Shown piece after piece: positions 1-8,458 of a DNA stretch of 64,000 nucleotides. Within the stretch, counting starts at the first letter, position 1. Each line of letters starts with the position of its first letter. This DNA is from Neiella litorisoli (GTDB taxonomy: Bacteria; Pseudomonadota; Gammaproteobacteria; Enterobacterales; Neiellaceae), in contig NZ_JACXAF010000001.1 in assembly GCF_014773395.1 (NCBI RefSeq), positions 248,001 to 312,000 on the forward strand. Reading direction: 5' to 3'. The notes under the pieces were generated by a model, which was given only the letters and a program-made list of their open reading frames with translations, had not been told where the DNA came from and made no database searches. The translations under genes and the position numbers were made by a program.

Positions 1-426
1 GAAGTAACGCCCTGCCAGGATTTGGCGGTGCAACTTGGGATGGCCGATGACATTATTTGGGTGGGTCAGGAGCCCAATATCAACCGCTGGTTTGCCGCTG
101 CCAATGTCAATTTGCAGCTATCCGATTATGAAAGCTTCGGTTTGACCTTAATCGAATGCATGGTGCAAGGGGTGCCGACGGTCGCCAATAATGTCGGCGG
201 CATGCCAGAGGTAGTTGCTGGCACCGGCAGGCTGGTTACTGTCGGCGACATCGAAGCAACGGCACAAAATGTGTTGTCATTGCTTGATGAACAACGGCAA
301 TCGCCCGCCGAAATGCATCAACGCTGTATTGACAAAGCCAACAGCAATTACACCTCCGAAGCGGTATGCATCGCGCATGAGGCGGTATACCATGGCTTAC
401 TGGTAACGGAAGCCAAAACCGCTTAA
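1..426 (+). CDS. glycosyltransferase family 4-like protein, C-terminal part (5' end outside window)
   Basis: The frame is open from the first base, so this is the last 141 residues of a longer gene. It shows the donor-binding half of a GT-B glycosyltransferase: the EX7E motif is visible as ESFGLTLIE (residues 44-52 of the fragment), followed by the GVPTVANNVGGMPE loop that contacts the nucleotide sugar. Such enzymes move a sugar from a nucleotide donor to an acceptor in the cytoplasm, usually for envelope or exopolysaccharide synthesis or for glycoside synthesis. The acceptor cannot be judged from this half. The stop is 23 bases before the next gene, which has its own good ribosome site, so co-transcription is plausible. 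The family call is firm; the subfamily is open. Confidence 0.85.
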   Translation, partial: EVTPCQDLAVQLGMADDIIWVGQEPNINRWFAAANVNLQLSDYESFGLTLIECMVQGVPTVANNVGGMPEVVAGTGRLVTVGDIEATAQNVLSLLDEQRQSPAEMHQRCIDKANSNYTSEAVCIAHEAVYHGLLVTEAKTA

Positions 427-449
427 ATCAGTCAACACGGAGGTTATCG

Positions 450-2630
450 ATGGCAGAAAAATCAAAGGGTTGGCGCCCATCATTAGCCACCACCATGATC
501 ATCGCCATGGTGCTGGGCATCATCACTGGGATTTTTTTTGGTGAACTCGTCGCATGGACCGGGGTGGTCGGTAGCGCCGTCATTATGCTGATGCAAATGA
601 CGATTTACCCGTACATTCTGGTCAGTCTGATCAGTGGCATCGGCAAGCTAAATGCCGATGATGCCAAATCGATATTCACCAAAGCAGGCAGTATCATGGC
701 CGCGATCTGGGCCATTGGCCTCATCGCTATTTTGCTCGCTCCGGTAACGTTCCCGACATTAGAATCAGCGAGCTTTTTTAGTACCAGCGAAGTACAGCCA
801 AAAGCAGAAATCGACTACCTCAAGCTGTATATCCCGGCAAACCCTTTTGAATCGATGGCCAGTGGCGCCGTGCCCGCTCTGGTGCTGTTTAGCATTGCCC
901 TCGGGGTCGCGTTAATCACGGTCAAAAATAAAGATCGGGTGATTGATTTAGCGTCAACTGCTGCCGAAGGGCTTTCCAAAATCACTCAATCAGTGGTGAA
1001 AATTCTTCCTATCGGCGTGTTTGCCATGTCAGCAAATGCCGCCGGCACCATGAGTGTGGAAGAGTTAGAAAGCCTCCAAGTATTCATGATCAGCTACTTT
1101 GTGTTGTGCATGCTGCTGGCCTTTGTGGTGCTGCCTGTTCTGCTAACCAGCTTTACTCCATTTAGCTATCGCGATGTGATGCGAGTATCTTGGGGCGCGC
1201 TGGTCACGGCCTTTTCCACCGGCAATATTTTCATCTGCCTGCCGGTGATACTAGAAGAAAGTAAACAACTGCTGAAGAAACACGGTAAGGATTCTGAGGA
1301 CGCCTTACGGCTGGTTGATGTGGTGTTGCCGATTGCCTTCACCTTCCCCAATCTCGGCAAGCTCACCATTATTCTATTTATCTTTTTTGCTGGCTGGTTT
1401 ATTGGCAAACCGGTCGATCTAGGCAGCTACCCAATGGTCGGCGTCAGTGGACTGCTCAGCTTATTTGGTAGTGTTTATGTGGCCGTACCTTTCTTACTAG
1501 AAAGCGTCTTTTTGCCAGCCGACTTAAACCAGCTATTTGTGGTTTCTTCATTTATTACCGGTCGCTTTAATTCCCTAGTCGCCGTGATGAACCTGATGGC
1601 GGTGACTCTGCTAGCCGCTGTGGTGGTGGTTTATGGCGTCAAACGACCGAAAATTGCTGCCATCAAATTCTTTGCGTTGTTTGGTATCAGTACAGTGTTA
1701 GTGTTCGCCGGCACCCGCATCATGCTAGAGCACTTAATTGACGAAGATAAAAATACCTCTAGCCTGATTGCTGGCATGCGCGTCGAGCGCAACCTGACCG
1801 ATCAAGCGCAAGAAACCTCAAGCTGGAATCGAGTCTCTAACCCGGAAATCTCCACCGTTGAGAACATCATCCAGCGCGGCGTGATTAAGGTCGGTTACCA
1901 ACGAGGTAATGTCCCGTTCAGCTATTTCAACAGTGAAAACAAGCTGGTTGGCCTGGATGTCGCGCTGGCCTATCGACTCGCTGCCGATCTCGGCGTTGAT
2001 GTTGAATTTGTTCCCTATATGAACGACCACATGGCCGACGATTTGGAACGGGGCTACTTTGATATCGCCATGTCAGGCATAGAAGTGGACGCCGAATTAA
2101 TGAAACACGTGGCGTTTACGCGGCAAGTGATGCAACTGAATCTCGCCTTAGTGGTACCCGACCACCTAGTAAAACATTACAGCGATACCAGCTTATTGCG
2201 GCGCGATGAAGTCAATATTGCCTTTGTTCAGCATGAGGCCATGGTGCGGCGCGCACAAAAAGTGCTGACCAATCTAGAATTTGAGCATTTGGTCCACTAT
2301 GAAAGCTTCTTTAACCCAGACAAACCGCATCAATACGATGCCCTGCTGACCAGCGCAGAGGCTGGCTATGCGTGGAGCTTGTTCTACCCAGATTATGGCG
2401 TAGCCTTAATGAAAGAGCCCGGTACGGGCCGGCTGTATTCATTTCCGGTTGCTTTTGCCCTCGCCCGCCGCAACCAAGATTTACTCAACTACGTCAACAA
2501 CTGGCTTGATATGGTTCGCGCTTATGGCTTTATCGACAAACAATACGACTATTGGATTCAGGGCCATGGTGCAACAACCAAAGAATCTCGCTGGTCCATC
2601 ATCAAAGATGTATTGGGGTGGGTGAAGTAG
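450..2630 (+). CDS. dicarboxylate/amino acid:cation symporter (DAACS) fused to a periplasmic solute-binding domain
   Basis: The 726-residue protein joins two transport families. Residues about 15-430 are hydrophobic with the segment pattern of sodium:dicarboxylate symporters. Residues about 470-715 match a family 3 extracellular solute-binding protein (VIKVGYQRGNVPFSYFN, GLDVALAYRLAADLGVDVEF, YFDIAMSGIEV). The last membrane segment (near 400-425) would place the binding domain in the periplasm, tethered to the transporter. The hairpin motif normally rich in serine reads AFSTGNIFICLP, and the family's NMDGT sodium-site motif is replaced by a segment reading FTFPNLGKLT. Substrate choice and ion coupling may therefore differ from GltP-type carriers. 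The start follows a strong GGAGG site. Such fusions exist in database annotation of related bacteria, but I know of no characterised member. Substrate unknown. Confidence 0.85.
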   Translation: MAEKSKGWRPSLATTMIIAMVLGIITGIFFGELVAWTGVVGSAVIMLMQMTIYPYILVSLISGIGKLNADDAKSIFTKAGSIMAAIWAIGLIAILLAPVTFPTLESASFFSTSEVQPKAEIDYLKLYIPANPFESMASGAVPALVLFSIALGVALITVKNKDRVIDLASTAAEGLSKITQSVVKILPIGVFAMSANAAGTMSVEELESLQVFMISYFVLCMLLAFVVLPVLLTSFTPFSYRDVMRVSWGALVTAFSTGNIFICLPVILEESKQLLKKHGKDSEDALRLVDVVLPIAFTFPNLGKLTIILFIFFAGWFIGKPVDLGSYPMVGVSGLLSLFGSVYVAVPFLLESVFLPADLNQLFVVSSFITGRFNSLVAVMNLMAVTLLAAVVVVYGVKRPKIAAIKFFALFGISTVLVFAGTRIMLEHLIDEDKNTSSLIAGMRVERNLTDQAQETSSWNRVSNPEISTVENIIQRGVIKVGYQRGNVPFSYFNSENKLVGLDVALAYRLAADLGVDVEFVPYMNDHMADDLERGYFDIAMSGIEVDAELMKHVAFTRQVMQLNLALVVPDHLVKHYSDTSLLRRDEVNIAFVQHEAMVRRAQKVLTNLEFEHLVHYESFFNPDKPHQYDALLTSAEAGYAWSLFYPDYGVALMKEPGTGRLYSFPVAFALARRNQDLLNYVNNWLDMVRAYGFIDKQYDYWIQGHGATTKESRWSIIKDVLGWVK

Positions 2631-2640
2631 CAATACAAAT

Positions 2641-2662
2641 AGCCCCGCAACTCAGCGGGGCT
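2641..2662. terminator. hairpin between convergent genes
   Basis: A perfect 8-bp stem (AGCCCCGC/GCGGGGCT) with a 6-base loop lies between the ends of the symporter fusion and the convergent small membrane protein gene. It lacks a long T run on either side, so termination is likely but not certain; it could serve both strands. Confidence 0.6.
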
Positions 2663-2688
2663 TGAACATTACAGGTCATTGCAAGTCG

Positions 2689-2967
2689 TTAGTGGCGCTG
2701 GTCGTCTTGGCGGTATTGGCGAATATGGCGATGTATCTGGTAACGCTGATAAGCACAGCCAAAGAAGGCCATCACAATCAAGCCATTTAAGGTCAGCCAA
2801 ACCGGCGAGGGGAAACCTAACGACCAATTGCTAAAAGTGACAATTGCCATCACCACAAAAATAGAAATCCACAACACCAAAAACTGGCGAAAGCCGCGGC
2901 GATGCTGGCGCTCAATAACCGGCAAACCAAACTGGTCAACATAACGAGAGAATGTAGAAGCTTTCAT
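2689..2967 (-). CDS. small two-helix membrane protein of unknown function
   Basis: The product has 92 residues. The N-terminal third is basic and soluble (KASTFSRYVDQFGLPVIERQ), then come two hydrophobic segments (about residues 29-46 and 54-71), and a His/Arg/Gln-rich tail. I do not recognise a family. The start has an AAGGCTGAG ribosome site at suitable distance. The gene converges on the symporter fusion. A palindrome closely resembling a FadR operator lies 87 bases upstream of the start (3054-3070), so expression may respond to long-chain acyl-CoA; that is inference. Base composition is like its neighbours. Confidence 0.7.
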   Translation of the reverse strand: MKASTFSRYVDQFGLPVIERQHRRGFRQFLVLWISIFVVMAIVTFSNWSLGFPSPVWLTLNGLIVMAFFGCAYQRYQIHRHIRQYRQDDQRH

Positions 2968-3479
2968 GATGATCTCAGCCTTTCCACTTGAGTATTAACT
3001 CTAACCTACCACCTCTAATTGACGGTTGTTTTGTTTTTAATCAATTCATCCTCATCTGGTTAGACCAGATTGAAACGATGTCGTTAACAGCATCGTCATT
3101 TTGTATCAGCAGTCCACTAATCCCAATAAAACCAACGGCTACTGCGGCAACCAGTTCTGCTGAAACTTGGCGAAAAAGACGATTATTAACGAGAAATCAG
3201 GTAATTAAACGATATTCGGCAATAATAATTTCGTCGCCAAACTTTAACTATCAGAACTTCGTTCTACACTTAGCCCTGTTACTTTTATGTAATGCCTGCC
3301 ACAACTGAGAGATTTTTATCCGTTAGAAATTACAACCAGTTAACAGCAAAAAAGGTAACGGCTGAACTTTATTGCTGTGGCATCTAGCAACAGTCATATT
3401 CAGCCGGTATGTTAGATCTAAGCCTGAATGCACAAGGCTTTCAGTCGTTCAACGAATACCGCAAGGACAGGTAACCAAC
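2968..3479. other. 512-bp intergenic region, AT-rich, with one operator-like palindrome
   Basis: This gap separates the divergent small membrane protein and MipA/OmpV genes and should hold both promoters. An ORF of 106 codons on the plus strand (2988-3308) has no ribosome site and a composition unlike a protein, so I do not call it. Apart from the palindrome at 3054-3070 I see no RNA gene or repeat. Confidence 0.6.
3054..3070. promoter_or_regulatory. FadR-like operator
   Basis: The 17-mer ATCTGGTTAGACCAGAT has perfect 7-bp inverted arms around TAG. From memory it matches the E. coli fadBA FadR site except at the two central bases. FadR is a GntR-family repressor released by long-chain acyl-CoA. 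It sits 87 bp upstream of the small membrane protein gene (minus) and about 410 bp before the MipA/OmpV gene (plus), so the minus-strand gene is the likelier target. Confidence 0.6.
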
Positions 3480-4259
3480 ATGTATAAAAAAATATTAGCT
3501 GCCGCTATTGGCGCAGCACTTATTCACACTTCAGCATCCGCAGCTTCCATTTCAGCGTCTCCAGATGGCGTACCAACTAAAGGCGCTCAAAAAAGTACGC
3601 TGGCAGTTGGTCTTGGTGTTGCCGCGCCAAGTTCGGCCTATCGTAGCTATGATGATTCAACTTCAGCAGTACCGCTGGTCTTCTTTAACTCCAAGAACTT
3701 CTACTTCGAAGGTTTTGAAGCGGGCTATAAGGTAATTGAAAACCGCAGCAGCCGCCTCAGCGTGATTTTGATGGCTGGCTCTGAAGAGTTTGACGCGGGC
3801 GACAGTGACATCGATGGTCTTGACGATCGCGATCGCAGCTTCATGGCTGGTGTGCGTTATCGCTATATGGCCAAGTGGGGTATCGTCGATGCCAAAGTCG
3901 CTGCCGATATCTCTGATGAGAGTGAAGGTACCATTGCTCGTGTCAGCTACGGTTACCCATTCCACATTTCTGATCGCTTCGTGGTTTTGCCTCGCGGCTT
4001 CGTGAAGTGGATGAGCAGTGATTACGCTGACTACTACTATGGCGTTTCAGAAGACGAAGGCGGCCTTGCCGCATATGCTCCAGGCAGCTCACTGAAGTAC
4101 GGTGCAGAACTGCTAGCCACCTATGAAATTAACAAAAAATGGAAAGTGCTAGGCGGTGGCCGCGTTTCTATGCTGGATTCAGATCTAGAAGATAGCCCGA
4201 TGCTGGACGACGACATGGAGTCGATGGTCTTTGCCGGCGTGACTTACAGCTTCTGGTAA
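3480..4259 (+). CDS. MipA/OmpV family outer membrane protein
   Basis: The chosen ATG gives a 259-residue precursor with a clear signal peptide (MYKKILAAAIGAALIHTSASA, cleavage after ASA), preceded by an AAGGACAGG ribosome site. An upstream in-frame start would add 36 residues of non-signal sequence and is rejected. The mature part alternates short beta strands and acidic loops, and ends in Phe-Trp (TYSFW), the aromatic end typical of outer membrane beta-barrels. It fits the MipA/OmpV family of about 250 residues, whose members include a scaffold for murein enzymes in E. coli and osmoregulated OmpV in Vibrio. The specific role here is unknown. The gene stands alone, with a strong terminator at 4281. 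Confidence 0.8.
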   Translation: MYKKILAAAIGAALIHTSASAASISASPDGVPTKGAQKSTLAVGLGVAAPSSAYRSYDDSTSAVPLVFFNSKNFYFEGFEAGYKVIENRSSRLSVILMAGSEEFDAGDSDIDGLDDRDRSFMAGVRYRYMAKWGIVDAKVAADISDESEGTIARVSYGYPFHISDRFVVLPRGFVKWMSSDYADYYYGVSEDEGGLAAYAPGSSLKYGAELLATYEINKKWKVLGGGRVSMLDSDLEDSPMLDDDMESMVFAGVTYSFW

Positions 4260-4280
4260 GCAAAGCAACAATTAAACGAC

Positions 4281-4307
4281 AAAAGCGCTCGTTCTGAGCG
4301 CTTTTTT
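4281..4307 (+). terminator. rho-independent terminator of the MipA/OmpV gene
   Basis: An AAAAGCGCTC/GAGCGCTTTT stem with a 5-base loop is followed by a T run, 21 bases after the stop codon. The A run on the left arm means it could also act for the convergent HAD phosphatase gene. Confidence 0.85.
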
Positions 4308-4335
4308 GATCGCCGCCAGTGCGTCCAATTGGGTA

Positions 4336-4938
4336 TTAACTGGAGCTCGCAGGCCAGCGAATCACACCAAAATCAATACGAATACAATCCATACCAGCTG
4401 CTCTGGCTGCTTGCTCGCCAATATCGGTATCTTCAAACACTACGCAATGTTCAGGCGCAACGCCCATGCTCTCGGCGGCGGTGACAAAAGTTTCTGGATG
4501 CGGTTTACCTTCGCTCACATCACAAGCAGTCACCAGTGCATCCAAGTGTTCGATAACCCCAACATCCGTCAACACATGTTCCGCATGGGATCGAATAGAG
4601 CCCGTTCCTACGGCGATTTTCCTTTTTCCTAGCAGAGACTTAAACACCTGATATGTTTCATCAATTAAGTGTGGCGAAGTGTCCAGTAACGCCCACTGCT
4701 GACGCTTAGTAGCAGCAACTTCTTGGCAATCGAGTTGCAGGCCATACTTAGCATTAATGCGCTCCGCAATTTTTGCCGTCGGCACACCGCCAAGGGAATA
4801 TTGCCACTTCTCATCAAACGGAAAACCATGTATTTCCGCGGTACGCCGCCATGCTTCAATATGTGCAGGCATGGAATCAACCAAGGTGCCATCCATGTCA
4901 AAAATAATGCCTTGGTAGGCATTTAATAGATCTATCAT
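4336..4938 (-). CDS. HAD-superfamily sugar phosphatase (YqaB/beta-phosphoglucomutase-like)
   Basis: The 200-residue protein has the four HAD motifs: FDMDGTLVDS near the N-terminus with the nucleophile and acid/base Asp pair, GTGS for motif II, the Lys in EGKPHPE for motif III, and FEDTDIG for the metal-binding motif IV. The helical cap between motifs I and II (about residues 18-80) is of the C1 type found in beta-phosphoglucomutase and YqaB, which dephosphorylates fructose-1-phosphate and related sugar phosphates in E. coli. Length agrees with YqaB (188 residues). Substrate is inferred from family only. The gene is single, flanked by a convergent porin gene and a divergent two-component pair. 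Confidence 0.82.
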   Translation of the reverse strand: MIDLLNAYQGIIFDMDGTLVDSMPAHIEAWRRTAEIHGFPFDEKWQYSLGGVPTAKIAERINAKYGLQLDCQEVAATKRQQWALLDTSPHLIDETYQVFKSLLGKRKIAVGTGSIRSHAEHVLTDVGVIEHLDALVTACDVSEGKPHPETFVTAAESMGVAPEHCVVFEDTDIGEQAARAAGMDCIRIDFGVIRWPASSS

Positions 4939-5139
4939 CGAATCATCTCATTGTTGCAAGCATTCATTCTGCCACTGACAAACATTGTTAACAATCAAAG
5001 GTACACGCTATCGATGAAACTCTCCATCGTCTCATTGACGGCTACTGGCGCGTTTCAATTCTTTGGTTGTCATCACGCTGAATAATGGACTGCTCTTCTA
5101 TAGTAAGTGAGTAGTTGAATATTTAGATTGAGGAATTCT

Positions 5140-6066
5140 ATGGATTGGTTACTCGACGATAAACCTGAGTGTGCGCAAAAATCTCGGCAGAAGCCATGGA
5201 AAATCGCCATCGTGGATGATGAGCCACAAGTACACAAAATTACCAAGTTGGCGCTGCAAGATTTTGAGTTCGAAAACCGAGCACTAACATTTGTTCAGGC
5301 CTACGATGGCGCCAGTGCGCGTGAACTGTTCCGCCAGCACAATGATATTGCTGTGGTGTTATTGGATGTGGTGATGGATTCAGACGACGCTGGCCTGCGC
5401 TTGGTTGAGTTTCTTCGCGATGAGCTGGGCAATCACTATTCGCGCATTGTACTGCGCACCGGTCAGCCTGGTATGGCGCCGCAGCATGAAGTAGTAAGCC
5501 AATACGATATTGACTGCTACCGCGCTAAAACTGAGTTGACTCATCAGGCGCTGACGCAAACCTTTTACACCACGCTGCGAGCCTATCGCGACTTGGTTCG
5601 CATGCAACGTTATCAACATGGCCTTGAGGCTGTTATCAAAGCCATTTCTCAATTCAATGAGGTGGATGACTTCTCGCTGTTTGCTCATTCGCTGATGGGG
5701 CAGGTTGGTTCCGTCCTCAATGCTTACCAAAGTGACTTCATGGTTAACCCATCAGAGATTGTCACCCTCGCTAAAAACAGTGAGCAATCGTGCTGGCACC
5801 TCAAAGTTGATGACGGTACTGCGAAGAATGTTTCCATTGAATCGTTTGCTCACCGAGCAATGAAGGAGAAACAGAGTATTTTTCAGCCGCCGGTCCATGC
5901 CCACTACTATCGCTCAGCGAAAGGCACCGAATCGGTGTTTGTGATTCAAACAACCGAGCAGCTATCCGCCGAAGGAGAGCGCTTGTTGGCGATGTTTTCA
6001 CAAAACATTGTACTGATCCTTGAGCGTATTATGTGCTCTCAACAATCAGCTGCGGACTCATGCTAA
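5140..6066 (+). CDS. response regulator with DUF3369 output domain
   Basis: Residues about 20-140 form a receiver domain: acidic pair at VDDEP, phospho-acceptor Asp76 in VVLLDVVMD, and the conserved Lys in CYRAKTEL. The rest (about 155-300) matches the DUF3369 region found after receivers in many marine gammaproteobacteria and has no DNA-binding motif, so output is probably by protein contact. I place the start at the ATG after TTGAGGAATTCT, 12 bases inside a possible TTG start, because the GAGGA site fits it. The end overlaps the next gene, a histidine kinase, so the two are probably translated together and form a phosphorelay. The signal is unknown. Confidence 0.85.
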   Translation: MDWLLDDKPECAQKSRQKPWKIAIVDDEPQVHKITKLALQDFEFENRALTFVQAYDGASARELFRQHNDIAVVLLDVVMDSDDAGLRLVEFLRDELGNHYSRIVLRTGQPGMAPQHEVVSQYDIDCYRAKTELTHQALTQTFYTTLRAYRDLVRMQRYQHGLEAVIKAISQFNEVDDFSLFAHSLMGQVGSVLNAYQSDFMVNPSEIVTLAKNSEQSCWHLKVDDGTAKNVSIESFAHRAMKEKQSIFQPPVHAHYYRSAKGTESVFVIQTTEQLSAEGERLLAMFSQNIVLILERIMCSQQSAADSC

Positions 6067-7397
6067 GCAAAAGCATATCCGTCATAATCGAAAAGCTGCA
6101 GGCCAGCTATGGTGAAGCGTTCTTCAACACCATGACGCTGCAGCTCCATCAAGTCATAGATGCCGATTACACATTTATCGCGCGTCTCAGCCGCGCTAGC
6201 AAAAGCGCCCGAACCATTTCACTAGTGGCTCACGGCGAGGTGGTTGATAACTTCGAATACGAACTTGCCGATACCCCATGCGCTGACGTGTCAGAAGGGT
6301 CCGTTTGCGTCTACCTAAGTGATATTTGCCGCCTATTTCCTGACGATCAATTGCTTATCGACATGGGCATTGAGGGCTATGTCGGCACACCACTGTACGA
6401 TTCTGAGGGCAGTGTATTAGGGCTGGTCGTCGCGCTCTATCAAAATCCGATAGCCAACAGCGACGATGTCAAAGCACTGTTTACCTTGTTTTCAGGACGA
6501 ATTTCGGCCGAGATTGAACGCTTCGAAAAAGAGCAGCAACTGATCCAGTTTAATCAGAACTTAGAGCAACAAGTGGCCCAGCGCACGGCGGAACTCACAG
6601 CCACGCTGGAGGAGCTTAAAGCCAGTCAGCAACAAATGATTGAGCATGAGAAAATGGCGTCCATTGGCCGCTTAGTGGCAGGTATCGCTCACGAGATCAA
6701 CACGCCGCTTGGCGTAGCGTTATTGTCCAACTCCACCATCAATCAAAGCTTGCAAGATCTGCAACGCGAGGTCGAGAGTAATAATCTGACTCGAAAAACA
6801 CTGGCAAAATCGCTACAGGTGATTAGCGAAGCCCAGCAAACGCAGCAGTTCAACATGCAACGCGCTGCTGATTTAGTGCAAAATTTCAAACAGGTTTCTG
6901 CCGAACACTATGCTGACAAACTCGCTAAAATCGACTTGCAACAGTGGCTAAATACTGTGGTTGCCAGTCTTAAGCCGCTGATGGATCAGCATCAAATCAG
7001 CATTCAACTCAGTTGCCAGCCGGCTAACATTGAAATGACCACGTTTCCGGGGCAGCTGGCCCAAATCGTCATCAATCTGCTGACCAATGCGGCCCAGCAT
7101 GCTTTTCCTGCCGAGCAAATAACCGCTTCTCCGACCATTAACATCGCAGCCCACCAAACCGCTGAGCATATTCATTTAATCGTTCAGGACAACGGTGTCG
7201 GCATGCCGGAAGCAACACTAGGGCAAGTCTGCGAGCCTTTTTTCACCACTAAACGAGGGCGTGGCGGCACGGGGCTGGGGATGAGTATCGTCAATAACCT
7301 AGTGCGAAATTCGCTACAAGGCTCGCTGTCGATCGATAGTGCGATGTCCCATGGCACTCGGATTGCTATCTCACTGCCAGAGAAGATCAAGGAGTAA
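6060..7397 (+). CDS. GAF-domain sensor histidine kinase
   Basis: From the ATG inside the previous gene's end the protein has 445 residues. An N-terminal GAF-type sensory domain (about 1-165) is followed by a coiled coil (QNLEQQVAQRTAELTATLEEL). Then comes the dimerisation/phosphoacceptor helix with the H box GIAHEINTPLGVA, and an ATPase domain with DNGVGMPE and GRGGTGLGMSIV boxes near the end. No membrane segment is present, so it senses a cytoplasmic cue. A GTG 27 bases upstream is possible, but neither start has a clear ribosome site; the 7-base overlap with the response regulator suggests coupling. Its obvious partner is the DUF3369 regulator. Confidence 0.87.
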   Translation: MLSKSISVIIEKLQASYGEAFFNTMTLQLHQVIDADYTFIARLSRASKSARTISLVAHGEVVDNFEYELADTPCADVSEGSVCVYLSDICRLFPDDQLLIDMGIEGYVGTPLYDSEGSVLGLVVALYQNPIANSDDVKALFTLFSGRISAEIERFEKEQQLIQFNQNLEQQVAQRTAELTATLEELKASQQQMIEHEKMASIGRLVAGIAHEINTPLGVALLSNSTINQSLQDLQREVESNNLTRKTLAKSLQVISEAQQTQQFNMQRAADLVQNFKQVSAEHYADKLAKIDLQQWLNTVVASLKPLMDQHQISIQLSCQPANIEMTTFPGQLAQIVINLLTNAAQHAFPAEQITASPTINIAAHQTAEHIHLIVQDNGVGMPEATLGQVCEPFFTTKRGRGGTGLGMSIVNNLVRNSLQGSLSIDSAMSHGTRIAISLPEKIKE

Positions 7398-7405
7398 TTG
7401 ACGGC

Positions 7406-7433
7406 GATGCGCTACCACGCGCATCTGGTTTTC
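7406..7433 (+). terminator. likely terminator of the kinase operon
   Basis: A GATGCGC/GCGCATC stem with a 6-base loop and a short T-rich tail (GGTTTTCT), 9 bases after the kinase stop. Confidence 0.6.
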
Positions 7434-7449
7434 TCATGCTTCAGAAACG

Positions 7450-7480
7450 AAAAAGCCCCGCTCTTACAAGCAGGGCTTTA
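7450..7480 (-). terminator. terminator of the tRNA cluster
   Basis: Read on the minus strand, AAAGCCCTGCT pairs with AGCGGGGCTTT (one G-U pair) around a 6-base loop and runs into five Ts, just after the tRNA-Pro CCA end. Confidence 0.8.
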
Positions 7481-7486
7481 GAATGG

Positions 7487-7563
<77 letters not shown>

Positions 7564-7598
7564 ACAAATTTTTGCTGACATCACTTCCATTCAAGGAA

Positions 7599-7675
7599 TG
7601 GGGTGGCTGATGGGGATCGAACCCACGACCACCGGAATCACAATCCGGGGCTCTACCAACTGAGCTACAGCCACC
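7599..7675 (-). tRNA. hisR: tRNA-His (anticodon GUG)
   Basis: A cloverleaf on the minus strand with GTGGCTG/CAGCCAC acceptor arms, an extra 5' G (G-1) that pairs with discriminator C, encoded CCA, and anticodon loop ATTGTGATT giving GUG. The G-1 is the histidine tRNA identity element. Confidence 0.96.
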
Positions 7676-7715
7676 GTAGCATATTTCGCCTTCCGAGTCA
7701 GTCACTGAGTCGGGC

Positions 7716-7792
<77 letters not shown>

Positions 7793-7815
7793 TCACTGGC
7801 TGTCAGCGGATGCGT

Positions 7816-7845
7816 ATACTACACACGTCCTATGGGCAGGTCTAG
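7816..7845 (-). promoter_or_regulatory. possible promoter of the tRNA cluster
   Basis: On the minus strand CTAGAC and TAGTAT are 18 bases apart, about 24 bases before tRNA-Arg, with a GC-rich stretch after the -10 box as in stringently controlled stable-RNA promoters. The -35 match is poor. Confidence 0.4.
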
Positions 7846-7998
7846 CCCTTTTTTAAAAAAAATTTCAGGAAATAAAAATCGATTAAATCACGTTCAATAA
7901 AAAACGCACTCACATCGGTTGGTGGTGACAAAATATCCCGATATAATCTCCAGTCTATTAACCAACAATAACATTTAGAAGCCCGAGGGGATGTACCC

Positions 7999-8382
7999 AT
8001 GAAAACGACCTGGCTCCTGGCTGCTGTAGGCCTGTCTGCGTCAGCTTTAGCAATGGCCGCAACTGATAAAGATGCCGAGATCCTTAAACGTATTCAGCCG
8101 GTAGGCGACGTTTACCTTGCTGGTGATGAGCCAGTTGATGCAGCCCCAGCCGGCCCACGCTCTGGCGACCAAGTCTACAACGCAGTCTGCATTGCTTGCC
8201 ATACTGGCGCAATTCCTGGGGCGCCAGTGAAAGGTAATGCTGATGATTGGGCACCGCGCTTGGAAAAAGGCTTGGATGTATTGGTCGACCATGCGCTCAA
8301 TGGCTTTAACGCCATGCCGCCGCAAAAAGCGATGGCTTCTGAAGAAGAGATCCGCGCTGCCATTGAGTTCATGAGCAAATAA
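7999..8382 (+). CDS. cytochrome c5 family protein
   Basis: The 127-residue precursor has a signal peptide (about 20 residues, ending SALAMA) and one heme-binding motif CIACH at about residues 67-71, with the axial Met probably in the NAMPPQKAM segment near the C-terminus. Size and layout fit the small periplasmic monoheme cytochrome c5 of Pseudomonas, Shewanella and relatives, which carries electrons to terminal oxidases or reductases. A GAGGGGATG ribosome site precedes the ATG. The gene is monocistronic, with a strong terminator right after it. The partner oxidase is not in the window. Confidence 0.88.
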   Translation: MKTTWLLAAVGLSASALAMAATDKDAEILKRIQPVGDVYLAGDEPVDAAPAGPRSGDQVYNAVCIACHTGAIPGAPVKGNADDWAPRLEKGLDVLVDHALNGFNAMPPQKAMASEEEIRAAIEFMSK

Positions 8383-8405
8383 CTCATACCGCAGCAGCAA
8401 ACACA

Positions 8406-8434
8406 AAAACGCCAGCAATCGCTGGCGTTTTTTT
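8406..8434 (+). terminator. rho-independent terminator of cytochrome c5 gene
   Basis: A perfect 11-bp stem AAAACGCCAGC/GCTGGCGTTTT with AATC loop and seven Ts. Its A-rich left arm would also serve the convergent rep gene. Confidence 0.9.
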
Positions 8435-8458
8435 ATCTTTTAGCCAATTACCATGTCA

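Noticed and set aside
2988-3308. 106-codon plus-strand ORF between the small membrane protein and MipA/OmpV genes
   Set aside because: No ribosome site, no recognisable pattern, AT-rich composition, and it covers the region expected to hold two divergent promoters and the FadR-like palindrome.
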